Positions 1-9,900 of a stretch of DNA of 64,000 nt are shown here, piece by piece (position 1 is the first letter of the stretch; every line of letters starts with the position of its first letter). The translations under genes were made by a program, and so were the position numbers. Source of the stretch: Paenibacillus oceani. Lineage in GTDB: Bacteria > Bacillota > Bacilli > Paenibacillales > NBRC-103111. Below the pieces are notes generated by a model. The model had not been told where the DNA came from. It ran no database searches and saw only the letters and a list, made by a program, of their open reading frames with translations. Where the stretch lies: NCBI RefSeq assembly GCF_014705615.1, contig NZ_JACXJA010000049.1:1-64000 (forward strand), given 5' to 3'.

Positions 1-240
1 CATCCGCTCCCGACCCGACTCTCGATTCTATGACTCTAGCATACACCAAAATTCGCCATTTTCAGAGTCGTAGGGGTGCGGAATGTGAGTACCCCTCAAT
101 TTTTGCTATCTTTATTTTATCCAGCCTCCGCCCCTCCTTTATTGATGCACTGCGTTGTATCTATAAAATGAATTATTATAAAGTTCGATTGAGTATGAAT
201 TTTTCAGGTTAAATCTTCCAAATTAAACTGCCCATTAACT
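1..240. other. No gene seen at the left edge
   Basis: Short open frames here show no start with a ribosome binding site and no recognisable domain. I see no promoter I would defend. Confidence 0.4.
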
Positions 241-280
241 GAAAAAAAGCAGCCGATCGCTTCTTCTGGACGGCTGCCTT
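241..280 (-). terminator. Rho-independent terminator
   Basis: On the minus strand GCAGCCG pairs with CGGCTGC across a 15-nt loop and is followed by seven T. It would have ended the truncated solute-binding protein gene to its right. Confidence 0.75.
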
Positions 281-343
281 CAACTATCGTACCCGTTAGC
301 TGAGCCACCTTCACTTTACTTCGGCATCCCACTAACAATCGCT

Positions 344-646
344 TCATGGGTTCGGCTGCTCGTCTATCATTTTCTGTGTCTCTTCCGCCATCATACGCAA
401 GCCTGTGTTGAGATCGACCGTTCCCGCAAGCAACGCATTCAGATGCTTCTCATAGATGCTCCTCGCTTTGGAATCGACGTTCGTTGTCGCTGCAAGCGGC
501 GCGAAAGGATAATAGGTGACCGCCTGCCAATTTTTACTCGGGAAAGGAGATTCCGATCCAAGCGTCTCCCTCACTTCCTTGGCTCTCGAAGCCATCAATG
601 TACCGCCCTTCGAATTCTCGACAAAAAATTCGAGCGAGTTCAACAA
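344..646 (-). pseudogene. 3' remnant of a family-1 ABC sugar-binding protein
   Basis: About 100 codons matching the C-terminal end of family-1 extracellular solute-binding proteins. The tail LNTGLRMMAEETQKMIDEQ has the same layout as VNTALARAEEEINKMIEAE in the intact binding protein at 62.3-63.6 kb. A normal family member has about 430 residues, so the signal peptide, lipobox and most of both lobes are missing. The 5' side stops abruptly where a degraded resolvase gene begins, so it was probably cut by insertion or deletion. A good terminator still follows. Family assignment rests on the tail alone. Confidence 0.7.
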
Positions 647-955
647 AGACGATTGCTTTCGTTTTCATTGACATGCCTATAAAATGTTCTATGCTTCATA
701 TTCAATTTCTTCATCGCATCTGTAGCTGTGATCGCCCAGCCTTCCATTCATCATAGACGAGAGCGAATGCTGCACCGATCTTGACCTTCGGACGACCGAG
801 CTTTCCCCGGTCTGCTTTAGCAACCTCAGTTCCCTCCGCTTGTCGCTGCCGGTTCTTCTTGCGTTCCTCTCGGCCACGTACGCAAGCATGCTTAAAAACT
901 GATCCTCGAGCAATTTCCTCAAGTCACCCACTGTTTTTAAATGTCCTGGAGTCAA
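640..955 (-). pseudogene. Frameshifted serine resolvase remnant
   Basis: Two frameshifts must be corrected to read it. The longest frame gives LLEDQFLSMLAYVAER. One base over gives KKNRQRQAEGTEVAKA then GKLGRPK, the signature stretch of Tn3/gamma-delta type small serine resolvases between the catalytic domain and the DNA-binding domain. After a second shift comes ITATDAMKKLNMKHRTFYRH, the helix-turn-helix end. The N-terminal catalytic domain with its serine is absent. It can no longer make a recombinase and marks an old mobile-element scar. The stop at 640-642 touches the beginning of the solute-binding protein remnant. Confidence 0.75.
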
Positions 956-1110
956 ATAAACGGGAGCCGCGGATCAGGTCGGCGTTCGCCTTCGATCCGC
1001 ATCCCAAAGATCCGCGATTTCACGGCGCCGTTCACGGAGCGCTGGTCGGCGCGCTGTTCAGCGGCAGTCAATCCAGCCGGGGTGATCTTTAAACCCCTGC
1101 TACAGTCACG

Positions 1111-1146
1111 AAAACGCCGCTATTCTCCTTAAGGAAAAAAGCGGCG
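1111..1146 (-). terminator. Probable terminator
   Basis: Minus-strand AGCGGCG-type hairpin (CGCCGCT with AGCGGCG) ending in TTTTCG, just beyond the DUF4870-like gene. Confidence 0.5.
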
Positions 1147-1168
1147 GTCCGTGAGACGCGGTTTTCGA

Positions 1169-1507
1169 TTAGTGTTTGATGATCCGGAAGCTTCCGATGA
1201 GCGGAAGCGGCTTGCATCTTCCCCCGGCCGCATTAAGAATTCCTAGGATTGCGAGAATGAATAAACCCAGATTCGCGAGCGGGCCGATCAAGAGCCAGCC
1301 GATAACCGGGACGATCGTGCTGACGATATTGACGGCAACCAACGCCAGAAACAAGATCAGCCCTTGATTGGCATGATACATCGCGAACCTCGATTGCTTG
1401 GCCGCGAGCAGCGGGATAAGGAAGAGAATGTAGGCCAGAATCGCCATCCCTTTGTTGTTGGCGACATCCGTCGGTTCGGCTTGAAGCTCCGGATTTTCGA
1501 CGTTCAT
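1169..1507 (-). CDS. DUF4870-like small membrane protein
   Basis: 112 residues. After a polar N-terminus there are three hydrophobic stretches: about residues 20-36 (MAILAYILFLIPLLA), 48-68 and 75-95. The pattern and the AILAYILFLIPLL..HANQGLILFL signature resemble the DUF4870 family of small integral membrane proteins, whose function is unknown. The C-terminus is short and basic. It is followed by a hairpin and preceded by a 39-nt gap to a lipoprotein gene in the same direction, so the genes from 3332 down to 1169 may form one envelope transcript. The family call is from pattern memory. Confidence 0.65.
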   Translation of the reverse strand: MNVENPELQAEPTDVANNKGMAILAYILFLIPLLAAKQSRFAMYHANQGLILFLALVAVNIVSTIVPVIGWLLIGPLANLGLFILAILGILNAAGGRCKPLPLIGSFRIIKH

Positions 1508-1546
1508 TGTTCATTTTCCTTTCCGTCGTTTAGAATGGATTTTCGT

Positions 1547-2032
1547 TTATTGTTCGGTCTCCGGCTTATTCGAATAGACCAGAGCTCCTGTAACGATCTT
1601 TTTGTCCTCCAGATCGAGCTGCAGCGTAAATACGAACCGTTCCATGCCTTTCTTGGACGAGTAGTTGATAAAATCCTTGTCCTCCAGCTTATGAACCTCC
1701 GAGTAGCCGGCTCGCTTCGTATAGTCGTAATACAATTTGACTACGTCATCGTAAGGCATCTTCGTTTCGATCGTCAGCGTGACGGAATCCTTGCCGCCGA
1801 TAGACGACGTAACTTGAATCTCGTCCGGAATCGGCACGTCGGACGGGAACAAATCCGGGATGTCCGCTTTGCTGGATAGCTTAATCTCCTCGCCGTTTCC
1901 CTTTGTGATTGTCGTCGTTCCCTGTTCGGCCTCTTGGATTGCCTTTTCGACCTTCGAGCAGCCTGTCGCGAAAATCATGGCTATCAGCATGACGGCGGAC
2001 ATAGCTATACTCCATTTTTGCCTGTTCTTCAT
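1547..2032 (-). CDS. Small lipoprotein of unknown function
   Basis: The ATG at 2032 is chosen because GGGAG lies about 8 nt upstream; the ATG at 2047 has no such site. The 161-residue product starts MKNRQKWSIAMSAVMLIAM and has a lipobox ending IFATGC, so it should be a lipid-anchored surface protein with the cysteine near residue 25. The mature part has no domain I recognise. It contains a polar segment and a stretch (KMPYDDVVKLYYDYTKRAGY) typical of small Paenibacillus lipoproteins that pair two alpha/beta repeats. It lies 35 nt beyond the copper-amine-oxidase-N protein and is probably co-transcribed with it. Confidence 0.7.
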   Translation of the reverse strand: MKNRQKWSIAMSAVMLIAMIFATGCSKVEKAIQEAEQGTTTITKGNGEEIKLSSKADIPDLFPSDVPIPDEIQVTSSIGGKDSVTLTIETKMPYDDVVKLYYDYTKRAGYSEVHKLEDKDFINYSSKKGMERFVFTLQLDLEDKKIVTGALVYSNKPETEQ

Positions 2033-2066
2033 TTTACGCTCTCCCATCTTTTTTGTATTCGGACCG

Positions 2067-3332
2067 TTACCAGTTCCATTCCTTGTTCTGATCTATCCGA
2101 TTGCCATTAATATCGTAGACCGCGTCCCAATCTATCTCCGACGGGTCCTCGGCCGGCGGCTTGACGACATCGAGCTTCAGCTCAAGCTCCATTTTGTAGA
2201 TTTTGTCTGTGACTCTTTGGAAGCCGGCGACGACCGATGGATGAAAAGGATCATCCTGACCCGGGTTCACAACCCTGATCAGCATGTGCTGGGGCTCGGC
2301 TCCGGGAGACGCATAGACCGCGCTTACTTTGTACTTGCCGATCGGCACGTTATGCACGCCGTAACCGTTGTTCGACCGGCTGCCCTTACTGACGATTTTC
2401 TTGCCCGAGGTTCCGTCCAGCATCTTGCCCTCCGGCTCGAGCGTCAGCGTGACGTCGTCCCGGTTCGGCGGCTCGGCGACGGGGTCGAGCGGATGAATGA
2501 GATCCATCATATAGAACAGCACTTCCGCGCTTCCGCCCGTTCCGGTCGAGCTATCGAGTTTGACGGTAAAATTGCGGACCGCGCCCTCGTTGCCGGCGAA
2601 CGGACTATCGTCATCGGGAATCAAATCGACGCTATGCTTCACACCCTCGTACATGATCGAATATTCCGCATACGCCTTATAAGTCGCCGCCATTTTTGTC
2701 AGCTCGATCCGATACTGTCCGTTCGCGTCCGTCTTGATTTGCGAATTGCTGTTGTACAGCAGTTGGTTGTCGATCGTGATCAAAGCGCCCTTGATCGGCT
2801 CGCCTTGCGGGTTGACGACTTTGCCCTTCACGACATAAGGCTCCGCCTGATCACCCGTTTCGCCCGCCGTATTGCCGGCAGGCGCACCTGTGCCGATCCG
2901 GATGACTGTCGTGCCGGATTCTTGTGAGTAAATTACGTCATAGCCGCTGTTCTCCGAAACGAATCGCAGCGGAATCATCGTGTGATTGTTGATGATTTGC
3001 GGCGGCACGGACAGCTCCGCTGCTTGGCCGTTGACTTTGGCGGTCAGACTGTCGATCGTCAGCTCGATTTCCAGTCCTTTTTTTATCCCAATCGCTTTCC
3101 TTTCCTCGCCGTTCCATTCTACTTCATAACTTAGTGCTTCGAATATTGCGCGAAACGGCACGAGTGTCGTCCCGTTTTGGATCACCGGCTGTTGATCGGC
3201 AAATGCAAGCAGCTCCCCGTTAAAATAAACCTCCACCTCATCTTCCTTGGCCATGGCGAACGATGCCGTGCAGGCAAGGACAAGAATCAGAATGGAGAGC
3301 CAAATGACCGCTTTAGCTGAATACTTTCCCAT
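2067..3332 (-). CDS. Secreted copper-amine-oxidase-N / carboxypeptidase-regulatory-like protein
   Basis: 421 residues with a signal peptide (hydrophobic core about residues 9-27, cut after FAMA). Residues about 30-145 form a copper amine oxidase N-terminal domain, recognisable from the paired VQNGTTLVPFRAIFEAL and NNHTMIPLRFVSENSGYDV repeats. In Paenibacillaceae this module is a common cell-surface domain, not an enzyme. Residues about 168-225 look like a carboxypeptidase-regulatory-like beta sandwich (VKGKVVNPQGEPIKGALITI). The rest is beta-rich and unassigned. GAGGAG lies 8 nt before the ATG. It is divergent from the zinc-ribbon/VWA operon across a region with phased TGTCA repeats. Confidence 0.75.
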   Translation of the reverse strand: MGKYSAKAVIWLSILILVLACTASFAMAKEDEVEVYFNGELLAFADQQPVIQNGTTLVPFRAIFEALSYEVEWNGEERKAIGIKKGLEIELTIDSLTAKVNGQAAELSVPPQIINNHTMIPLRFVSENSGYDVIYSQESGTTVIRIGTGAPAGNTAGETGDQAEPYVVKGKVVNPQGEPIKGALITIDNQLLYNSNSQIKTDANGQYRIELTKMAATYKAYAEYSIMYEGVKHSVDLIPDDDSPFAGNEGAVRNFTVKLDSSTGTGGSAEVLFYMMDLIHPLDPVAEPPNRDDVTLTLEPEGKMLDGTSGKKIVSKGSRSNNGYGVHNVPIGKYKVSAVYASPGAEPQHMLIRVVNPGQDDPFHPSVVAGFQRVTDKIYKMELELKLDVVKPPAEDPSEIDWDAVYDINGNRIDQNKEWNW

Positions 3333-3438
3333 TCTCCCATCTCCTCGTCAAAAATCCGCAGCACTCCTACATCTGCAGTTGTAAGCGAAATTCGATTTCA
3401 TCGTATTCCTTTTGATAACCGGACGCCAGTTACAAGAT

Positions 3439-3526
3439 GTCATTGGAGTTGTCACATCATTGTCATCGCCCGCTGCCGAATCTCCTTATGTTGAAACAAT
3501 CAATGGAGATGACAAAAAAGGTGACA
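3439..3526. promoter_or_regulatory. Phased TGTCA repeat array in a divergent promoter region
   Basis: TGTCA occurs at 3439, 3450 and 3461, exactly 11 bp apart. The inverted pentamer TGACA occurs at 3510 and 3522. The array sits between divergent genes starting at 3332 (minus) and 3602 (plus). Direct repeats one helical turn apart are typical of response-regulator or activator binding sites. The binding protein is not known. Confidence 0.5.
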
Positions 3527-3601
3527 GCCTGTAACTAGGGGGTGTCTCGGCATTCTTTTACAATGAACGTAATAAACCTTTATCTCTTGGGAGGAATGGA
3601 C

Positions 3602-3961
3602 ATGAGCTTCATGGACAAAGTGAAATCGGGCTTCTCGGAAGCTGGCAGCAAGGCGAAAATCGTCGTGGAGGTCAACAAGCTCAAACTGCAGAACAGCAAT
3701 AAACAGAAGGAAATCGAAAAGCTGCATCAGAGCATCGGCCGTCTGTTTTTCCTGAAGGCGGTCGGTCGGCTGGAAGAGGTCGCGGAATCGGATTATCAAT
3801 CAGACGTAGCGGAAATCGTACGGCTGGAACACGAAATCGAGGAGAACAAAAAACAAATCAAAACGATCGCGAACGAAAAAGACTGTGTCTGCGGCAAAGC
3901 GTCCCCGCTGGATGCCCGGTTCTGTCCGTCCTGCGGGCATACTTTTTCGGCGACGGATTGA
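3602..3961 (+). CDS. Zinc-ribbon coiled-coil protein
   Basis: The start is the ATG at 3602, 7 nt after GGGAGG; in-frame codons further upstream lack a site. The 119-residue protein has a charged N-terminus and a long predicted coiled coil (about residues 20-88, rich in K, E, Q and L). It ends in a CxC...CPSCG zinc ribbon (CVCGKASPLDARFCPSCG), the arrangement of small zinc-ribbon proteins found beside membrane-stress and surface genes in Firmicutes. It has no membrane segment and is probably cytoplasmic. It precedes the giant VWA gene by only 24 nt with its own GGAGG, so the two are an operon and may work together (inference). Confidence 0.75.
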   Translation: MSFMDKVKSGFSEAGSKAKIVVEVNKLKLQNSNKQKEIEKLHQSIGRLFFLKAVGRLEEVAESDYQSDVAEIVRLEHEIEENKKQIKTIANEKDCVCGKASPLDARFCPSCGHTFSATD

Positions 3962-3985
3962 GCGGGAACGGAGGAAAGACAGTCC

Positions 3986-6900
3986 ATGAAAAGCTTGCTT
4001 GCCAATAAGAACGCCAAGATCGCCTTGCTTCTTCTCGTCGGCGCGCTCTTGGCGTTTGGCGCTATTGTCGTATGGGTCAAGAATAACCGCGGCCCCCTCG
4101 GCACGGTCGTCGAATCCGTCGCTCCGGGACCGTCCGGAAGAGCAGAGGCCGTCAAAGATTTGCCGCGCAGAAAGACGTATCCGATCGGCAAGTGGGATAT
4201 CGCGATCCCCTACTTGAATCCGTTCGGCTCCCAAGACAACTATCAATCCGTCAATTACACTCCGAATCAGACCCAGGAGCTGAAATACGTCGATGAAGAA
4301 AACATGGAAATGTCCCGAATCACCGGCGGGGATCTGTGGCAATTGCAGGTGCAATGGAAGGATTCGCAAACCGACCCCTGGGAGGATCTGCGGCTGTACG
4401 TTACCGAGCTCGGCGGAAAATATTATATGGGCGCCTCCGAAGGCAGTTGGGTGCTTCGCGCGGACGATCCGGAGGGAACCGCCTGGTGGGGAGTCGCTTC
4501 GAAGAGCGGCGAGGGATACCTGTTGAAGATATACAAGGAGCTTCGTCTGAAGCATGGAGAATCCGTCTCCTTCCAGACATCGTCTTACCCGAATCAGGAA
4601 ATCTATTTCATGACGGACAACGAACGGCACAAGTACCAGAGCTTCAAAGTCGATCTGGCAGGAGGCCATGTTCGGCTGTCGGGCAAAGGCTCGTATTCGC
4701 AAGGGCAGTACCGTAGAGATCTGTCATACATTCAAGAGCTGTTCGCCTACAAAACGAATCATTATACGCTGAGCGATATTCCCCAGGATACGTCCGCCCC
4801 CTTGCTGTGGAAGCTGTCCTGGAGCCCGGATACCGACCCGAAGGAAATTGTCTTCACGCTTGACGAAGGGGAGGACATCCGTCCGGTCAAAGACGGGGAA
4901 CGGCTGGGAGCGCTCAAGGTTCGCGGGAATGCGCTGGACCTTATCCAAGTCGAAGCGCCTCCGGGAGTCACATTGACCCACCCCGAGCTTCATCTGAAAG
5001 GCGATAAGACGCCGGAAGGAGACACGCTGTTCTGGCTGCCCTCCGGCTTCTGGAACGTCGTGGCACAGCCGGAAAATCGCCCCCCTCTGAATACGAGGCT
5101 GGTTCCCGTCAGCGCGGGAGAGATGACGGAGCTGGAGATCAAGCCGCTGCTGCAGAGCGCCTATCGGAACGACGGAATTGGAGACGCCAGCGGCGAAGAG
5201 AGCAAGCTGAAAATCGAAGAAGCTGTCGAGCTGGGCAATCAGGCCCGCGTTACCTTCATGCTGCTCGATTCCCAAAACCCCAAATTTACGCCCGATATGA
5301 AGGATATCGATATTGTAGAGGGAGGCAGGCCGGGACAGCCGGTCAAGCTCGATCGGATCGAGACGCCGCCTAGCGTCGTATTGGCGCTTGATTCCTCCGG
5401 CTCTATGTCAATGTCGATGGAGCAAGTGCTGGAATCTGCCCGCGCCTTTATTCAAGGGCTGCCGGACAACGCCTATATCCAGGTGATCGATTTCGATTCC
5501 CAGATTCGGGTGTTGGAAGGCACGAGTAAGAAGGATGTACTGGCGAATCTTGGTCAGATCAAGGCGCTAGGACATACCAAGCTGTACGATTCGGTGATTG
5601 AGGGACTGAACCTGCTGAACGATAAGCAGCGGCCGACGCTGGTCGTGTTCACCGACGGAGTGGACAGCAACACCGAGAAGGCGGGAACGGGCAGCAAGGC
5701 GAGCAAGGGCGATGTCGAGCAAGCTGTGGGGCATTCCGGCATTCCGATCTACTCGATCGGCTTCGGTCCGGATCACGATAACTCCACGCTGTTGGAGCTG
5801 GCAGCGATGTCGGAAGGAACGTATTATCCCGCTAAGGATACAGCCGCGCTGAAGCATGTGTTCGCCGCCATTAACGACAGGCTGGGCAATCGGTTCGAGC
5901 TCACCTACGAGCGGCCGAAGGAGCAATCTCCGTCCGACGTTCCGGTCATCGCTATGACGCTGGACGTAAGCGGATCGATGGATGTCGATCCCGCTTCGGG
6001 CAACGGCGCTTACCGGATCGATAAGGTGAAGCATCTGTTCCACGACTTCGTCGGACAGCTTCCGGAGCATAGCTTGATGCAGTTGCTCAGCTTCTCCGCG
6101 AAGCTGAAGTTCGATCAGGTGTTCACCTCTCGCAAGTCTGAACTGATGCAGGCGCTGGGCAACCTGAAGGCCGTCGGGGGAACCGACATTTTGAATTCCG
6201 TCTACGTGACGTACAATTCGATCAAGCAAATCCCTTCCGAAAAGCGCGTTATTGTCTACTTGACCGATGCGGCGCTTGATGTCGAAGAGAGCAAAAAGGC
6301 CTTTTTCGAAGAGATGCTGACCGGTATTAAAGAAGAGGGCATCCAGGTGCTGTGGGTAGGCCTCGGTACGGACGACAGCGCGGAAGCGTTCAAGTGGGCG
6401 GCGGAGAAATCGGGAGGCAAGTACGTGATCTCGGAAGATCCGGCCATATTGGCCAAAGCGTTCCAAGATGCGCTTGCTGAAGTCCAGAAGCGGCCTTCCG
6501 AGCAAATCCCGCTGATGCTCGCCGTCCGCAACGAATCGGATGACGGCCGAGCTCGTATTTATTCAGACGATCGATTGGTCGATTTCCCTGTGCTGCTTGA
6601 CGCAGGCGACAAGGTCGAATTCCAGACGATCGGCTACGAGACGGGCAAGAAGGTCGCGCAATACGAACAGGCAACAGCTGCGCTGGTCTACGGACGCGAT
6701 CTGCCGAGTGAGGAGGTCAAAATCTACAAGCGCGTTCCGCTGAACAGCCAAGGGAAAAACAAAGCGGTCGAATGGACGGCCCGGGAGCTTCTCTTCCTCA
6801 AAAAGCTGAAGGGTGTAGATGCGCCGGCGAAACGCAGCTTTGCCGCTATCGAGATGGAGCTCACAAACGCTCACCCGGGCGGAGCCGACTACTTGATTCC

Positions 6901-9900
6901 GGATTTCGCTTCGCATTTCTTCATGAACGTAAACGGCGAGGGCACCTATCCGGCTTCGACGGCCACTTGGTTGACGGAACAGCCGCTGGCGCATTCCGGA
7001 CAAGGAGACATCACGGTCAAAAAAGGCGAGAGCGTTAAAGGAATGCTAGTATTTCTCGTACCTGACGAAGAGATTGAACGGGCTTCCGTCCACTACTACG
7101 ACGTCGAACACGGGCATATATCGCTCGCCTTGGTAGGTTCCCTGCCGAGGGAGGAGCCCGCCGTATTGGCCGGCATGCCGAAAAGCGCCACAGGCAAGCT
7201 TTCGGATACGTTCGAGCTGGTCTTGACGGCATTCGGTGAAACGGATCATATCGAGAAGGTCGCGCTGACCCGCAAAACGAGCGTGTTCAAAATCGTGGAA
7301 GCCGAATTGAAATCCCTGGTTCAGGCCGATCTGAAGCTGAACCCGCAGGATCGGTTTTATATGAACATCATAACAGCCGAGGGCCCTTTCCTTATCCCCG
7401 TTCATACGGCCACCGCCCTGCTGCCTCACGGCTTGCTGCGACCCGTCATGTTCGGTCCCGGGTCTTCCAACAAAGCCCGCCTGGCCTTTCAGACGCCGAA
7501 TGCGCTGGGGGCTATGCCGATGGAGCTATACGTCGACCTTTTCGGCGGCGCGACGGTGCTTCCGGTAAGAGACGGTTCGGCGGACAATGTGGGCGCAGGT
7601 GACGCAACAAGAGCATTAGGTGCGGACAACACAGCGATGCTCCCAGACAAGGGGGTATCGCTGGTCGTCAACTCGCTGGCTCGCATTCGCGACATCGAGT
7701 CCAGCAGCGGTAACTTCGTCATAGCCGACGTGACGGTTGCCGACGAATCCGACGGCTTCGGATCGTCCGGCTTCCGCGAGACGTTTAAGCTTGTGCCGGT
7801 TCAATCGCCGGCAGGACGCGAGGTTTCGGATCTGCAGGCAGACCCGGTTACCGACGAACTGCTGCTTGGCGTCGATAAGGATTGGTCCGTATTCGACGGC
7901 GCCTCGCGGCGCGGGCTGCTCGTGTTCTCGATCCCTCACAATCAAGCGGATCTGAACTGGACGCTGCAATCCGACCTGTTCGCCGACCTGAACCTTCCCG
8001 TCGGCAACGAAACCTACAAGGAAAACGGGCTGCTCGTCAAACGGGTGGAGCCGCCTCTGGACGAGAAATTCGATATCCAGCTCTCGAAGGCGCTCACGGA
8101 AGCGATCAGCCGCCACCGCACGCTGGAGGCCGCCAAGGTGCCGGCCGACGCCGTGCGGACGGCCGATTTCGACGCCGGCCAAGGCCGCAAGGAAGGCATT
8201 CCGGCTCCTCTGCCAACCGTTCACGGCATGCTGCAGTTGGAATCGGTCAAGACGTGGTCCGACTTCCAGGCACTGGTGAACGGACTGAGATGGCTGCCCT
8301 CCGCCGACCCGTATTCGACTTATCGGAGCTCCCCGGAAGCCGTGTTGGCGCAAGGCTGGGGAACCGAAGGCGACTTGGCCTACCTGACCGGAGGCCTGCT
8401 CGCCAAGTTCGGTTACAGCCCGGCGCTCAGGATGGTGCAAGTAACCGATCGGGGAAGAGCGGCGCTTGCGGAGCTGGGAGCGGTAGATTCGGTAATTCTG
8501 AAGCATTTGCCCGCATGGTCCTACCTCGACGAAGAAGGAAAAACGAAAATCTTCGTCGTGCCGTTCATGAAAGACCTGTCAGAGCTGGACGGTCTGGCCT
8601 TCTTCCCCGGCGGTCAGGGAAGCAGGCGGATGACGTCCGCGCAAAGCACGATCAGCGTCTATTTCATGGCCGAAGCGAAAGAGGATCGGGGAGTGGGAGG
8701 CATCACCGGGGACATCGGCGGCGCGCTCGGCGGAGGGGGAGGCCAAGATAAGCCATTAATCGAGGAGGTTCGTGTTCTCGAAGCCGCTCTGGACCTTGAT
8801 CAGTTGAGCCGCGAGCCGGTGGATATCCGCGCGGGCGGTTCCGAAGGCAAGTATACCGCCGTGCTGGAAAGCCAGACGTTGCAAATCGTCGGCAACCGTC
8901 TGATCGACGCTAACGAACAGAAAATCGTTGGCGTGCGCATCGAGGTTCAATTGCCGAAGAAGAAACTCACGCATGAAACCCGACTTAAGGACGGAGAAGA
9001 GATCGCCGACGTCTTCCATACGGTCGCGGTCAATCTTCCCGATCTGTCCGCCGAAGCAGCCGAAGCGCTTCAGCAAGCGGCCGACCGGGTGCATAAGGCG
9101 ACGGAAAAACCGGATGACCACTCCGCGCTCATCTGGTATACCCGAAGCGTTCTGTATCGGATTATCGCCAATCAAACCGCCTACGAAAACGAACTCGCAG
9201 CGGTATTGGACGTTACTGCGGGACGCGTCGACAAGGAACGGGTGATTTTCGTAACCATCCGAAACGACCGGGCGCAATCGAAGTTCCGAACAAGCGTTGA
9301 CCTGCAGCAGAGCGCCAATCGGATTCATCGGGGCTCGGAGGAAGCCGTCCGCGGCTTTCACATCATGAGCGGCTTGTTCGCCTCCCGGCTCGAAGGCGCC
9401 GCGCTGCCGGGTGACAAGACGGATTTCATGGACGTATGGCAGAGCAGCCCGGAGAATACGATGCTGTTCCTGAGCCTCAGGAACAACCGAAACAAGGATT
9501 TGAAGTATATGGAGGAAAACGGCTTCCCGGACACGCTCATCGAACGGGCCAAAACCTCTCCCGCGATCATGCTGATTCCGAACCGGCCGGCGAGCATTCA
9601 GGGCGAAAGCCGCTGGGCTTGGCTGGAGATCGACCCGAACACCTACGAGACCATCTCCGTCACGGACACGGGCGAGCACGGAAGCTTCGCGGAGTACCTG
9701 ATGTCGCTTGAGCCCGTTTCTCCGACGGGCGACGATTATATGGCTTTCATGTCCGGCGCGTTTATCGGCGTCAGTTCTTCGGTCTGGAGCGTCAGCTCCT
9801 TCGCGTTAAAGCTGGACGATTACGAACAAATCATCAAAGCCGCCAAAGCGTATACGTACGGATTGGGCGAAGTGCTGAGCGGCATGATGAGCAACAAGGA

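Noticed and set aside
941-1132. 63-codon plus-strand frame beside the resolvase remnant
   Set aside because: No domain, no ribosome site; possibly scrap of another element, but not supported.
1860-2927. 355-codon plus-strand frame opposite the copper-amine-oxidase-N gene
   Set aside because: No ribosome site; antisense to a recognised protein.
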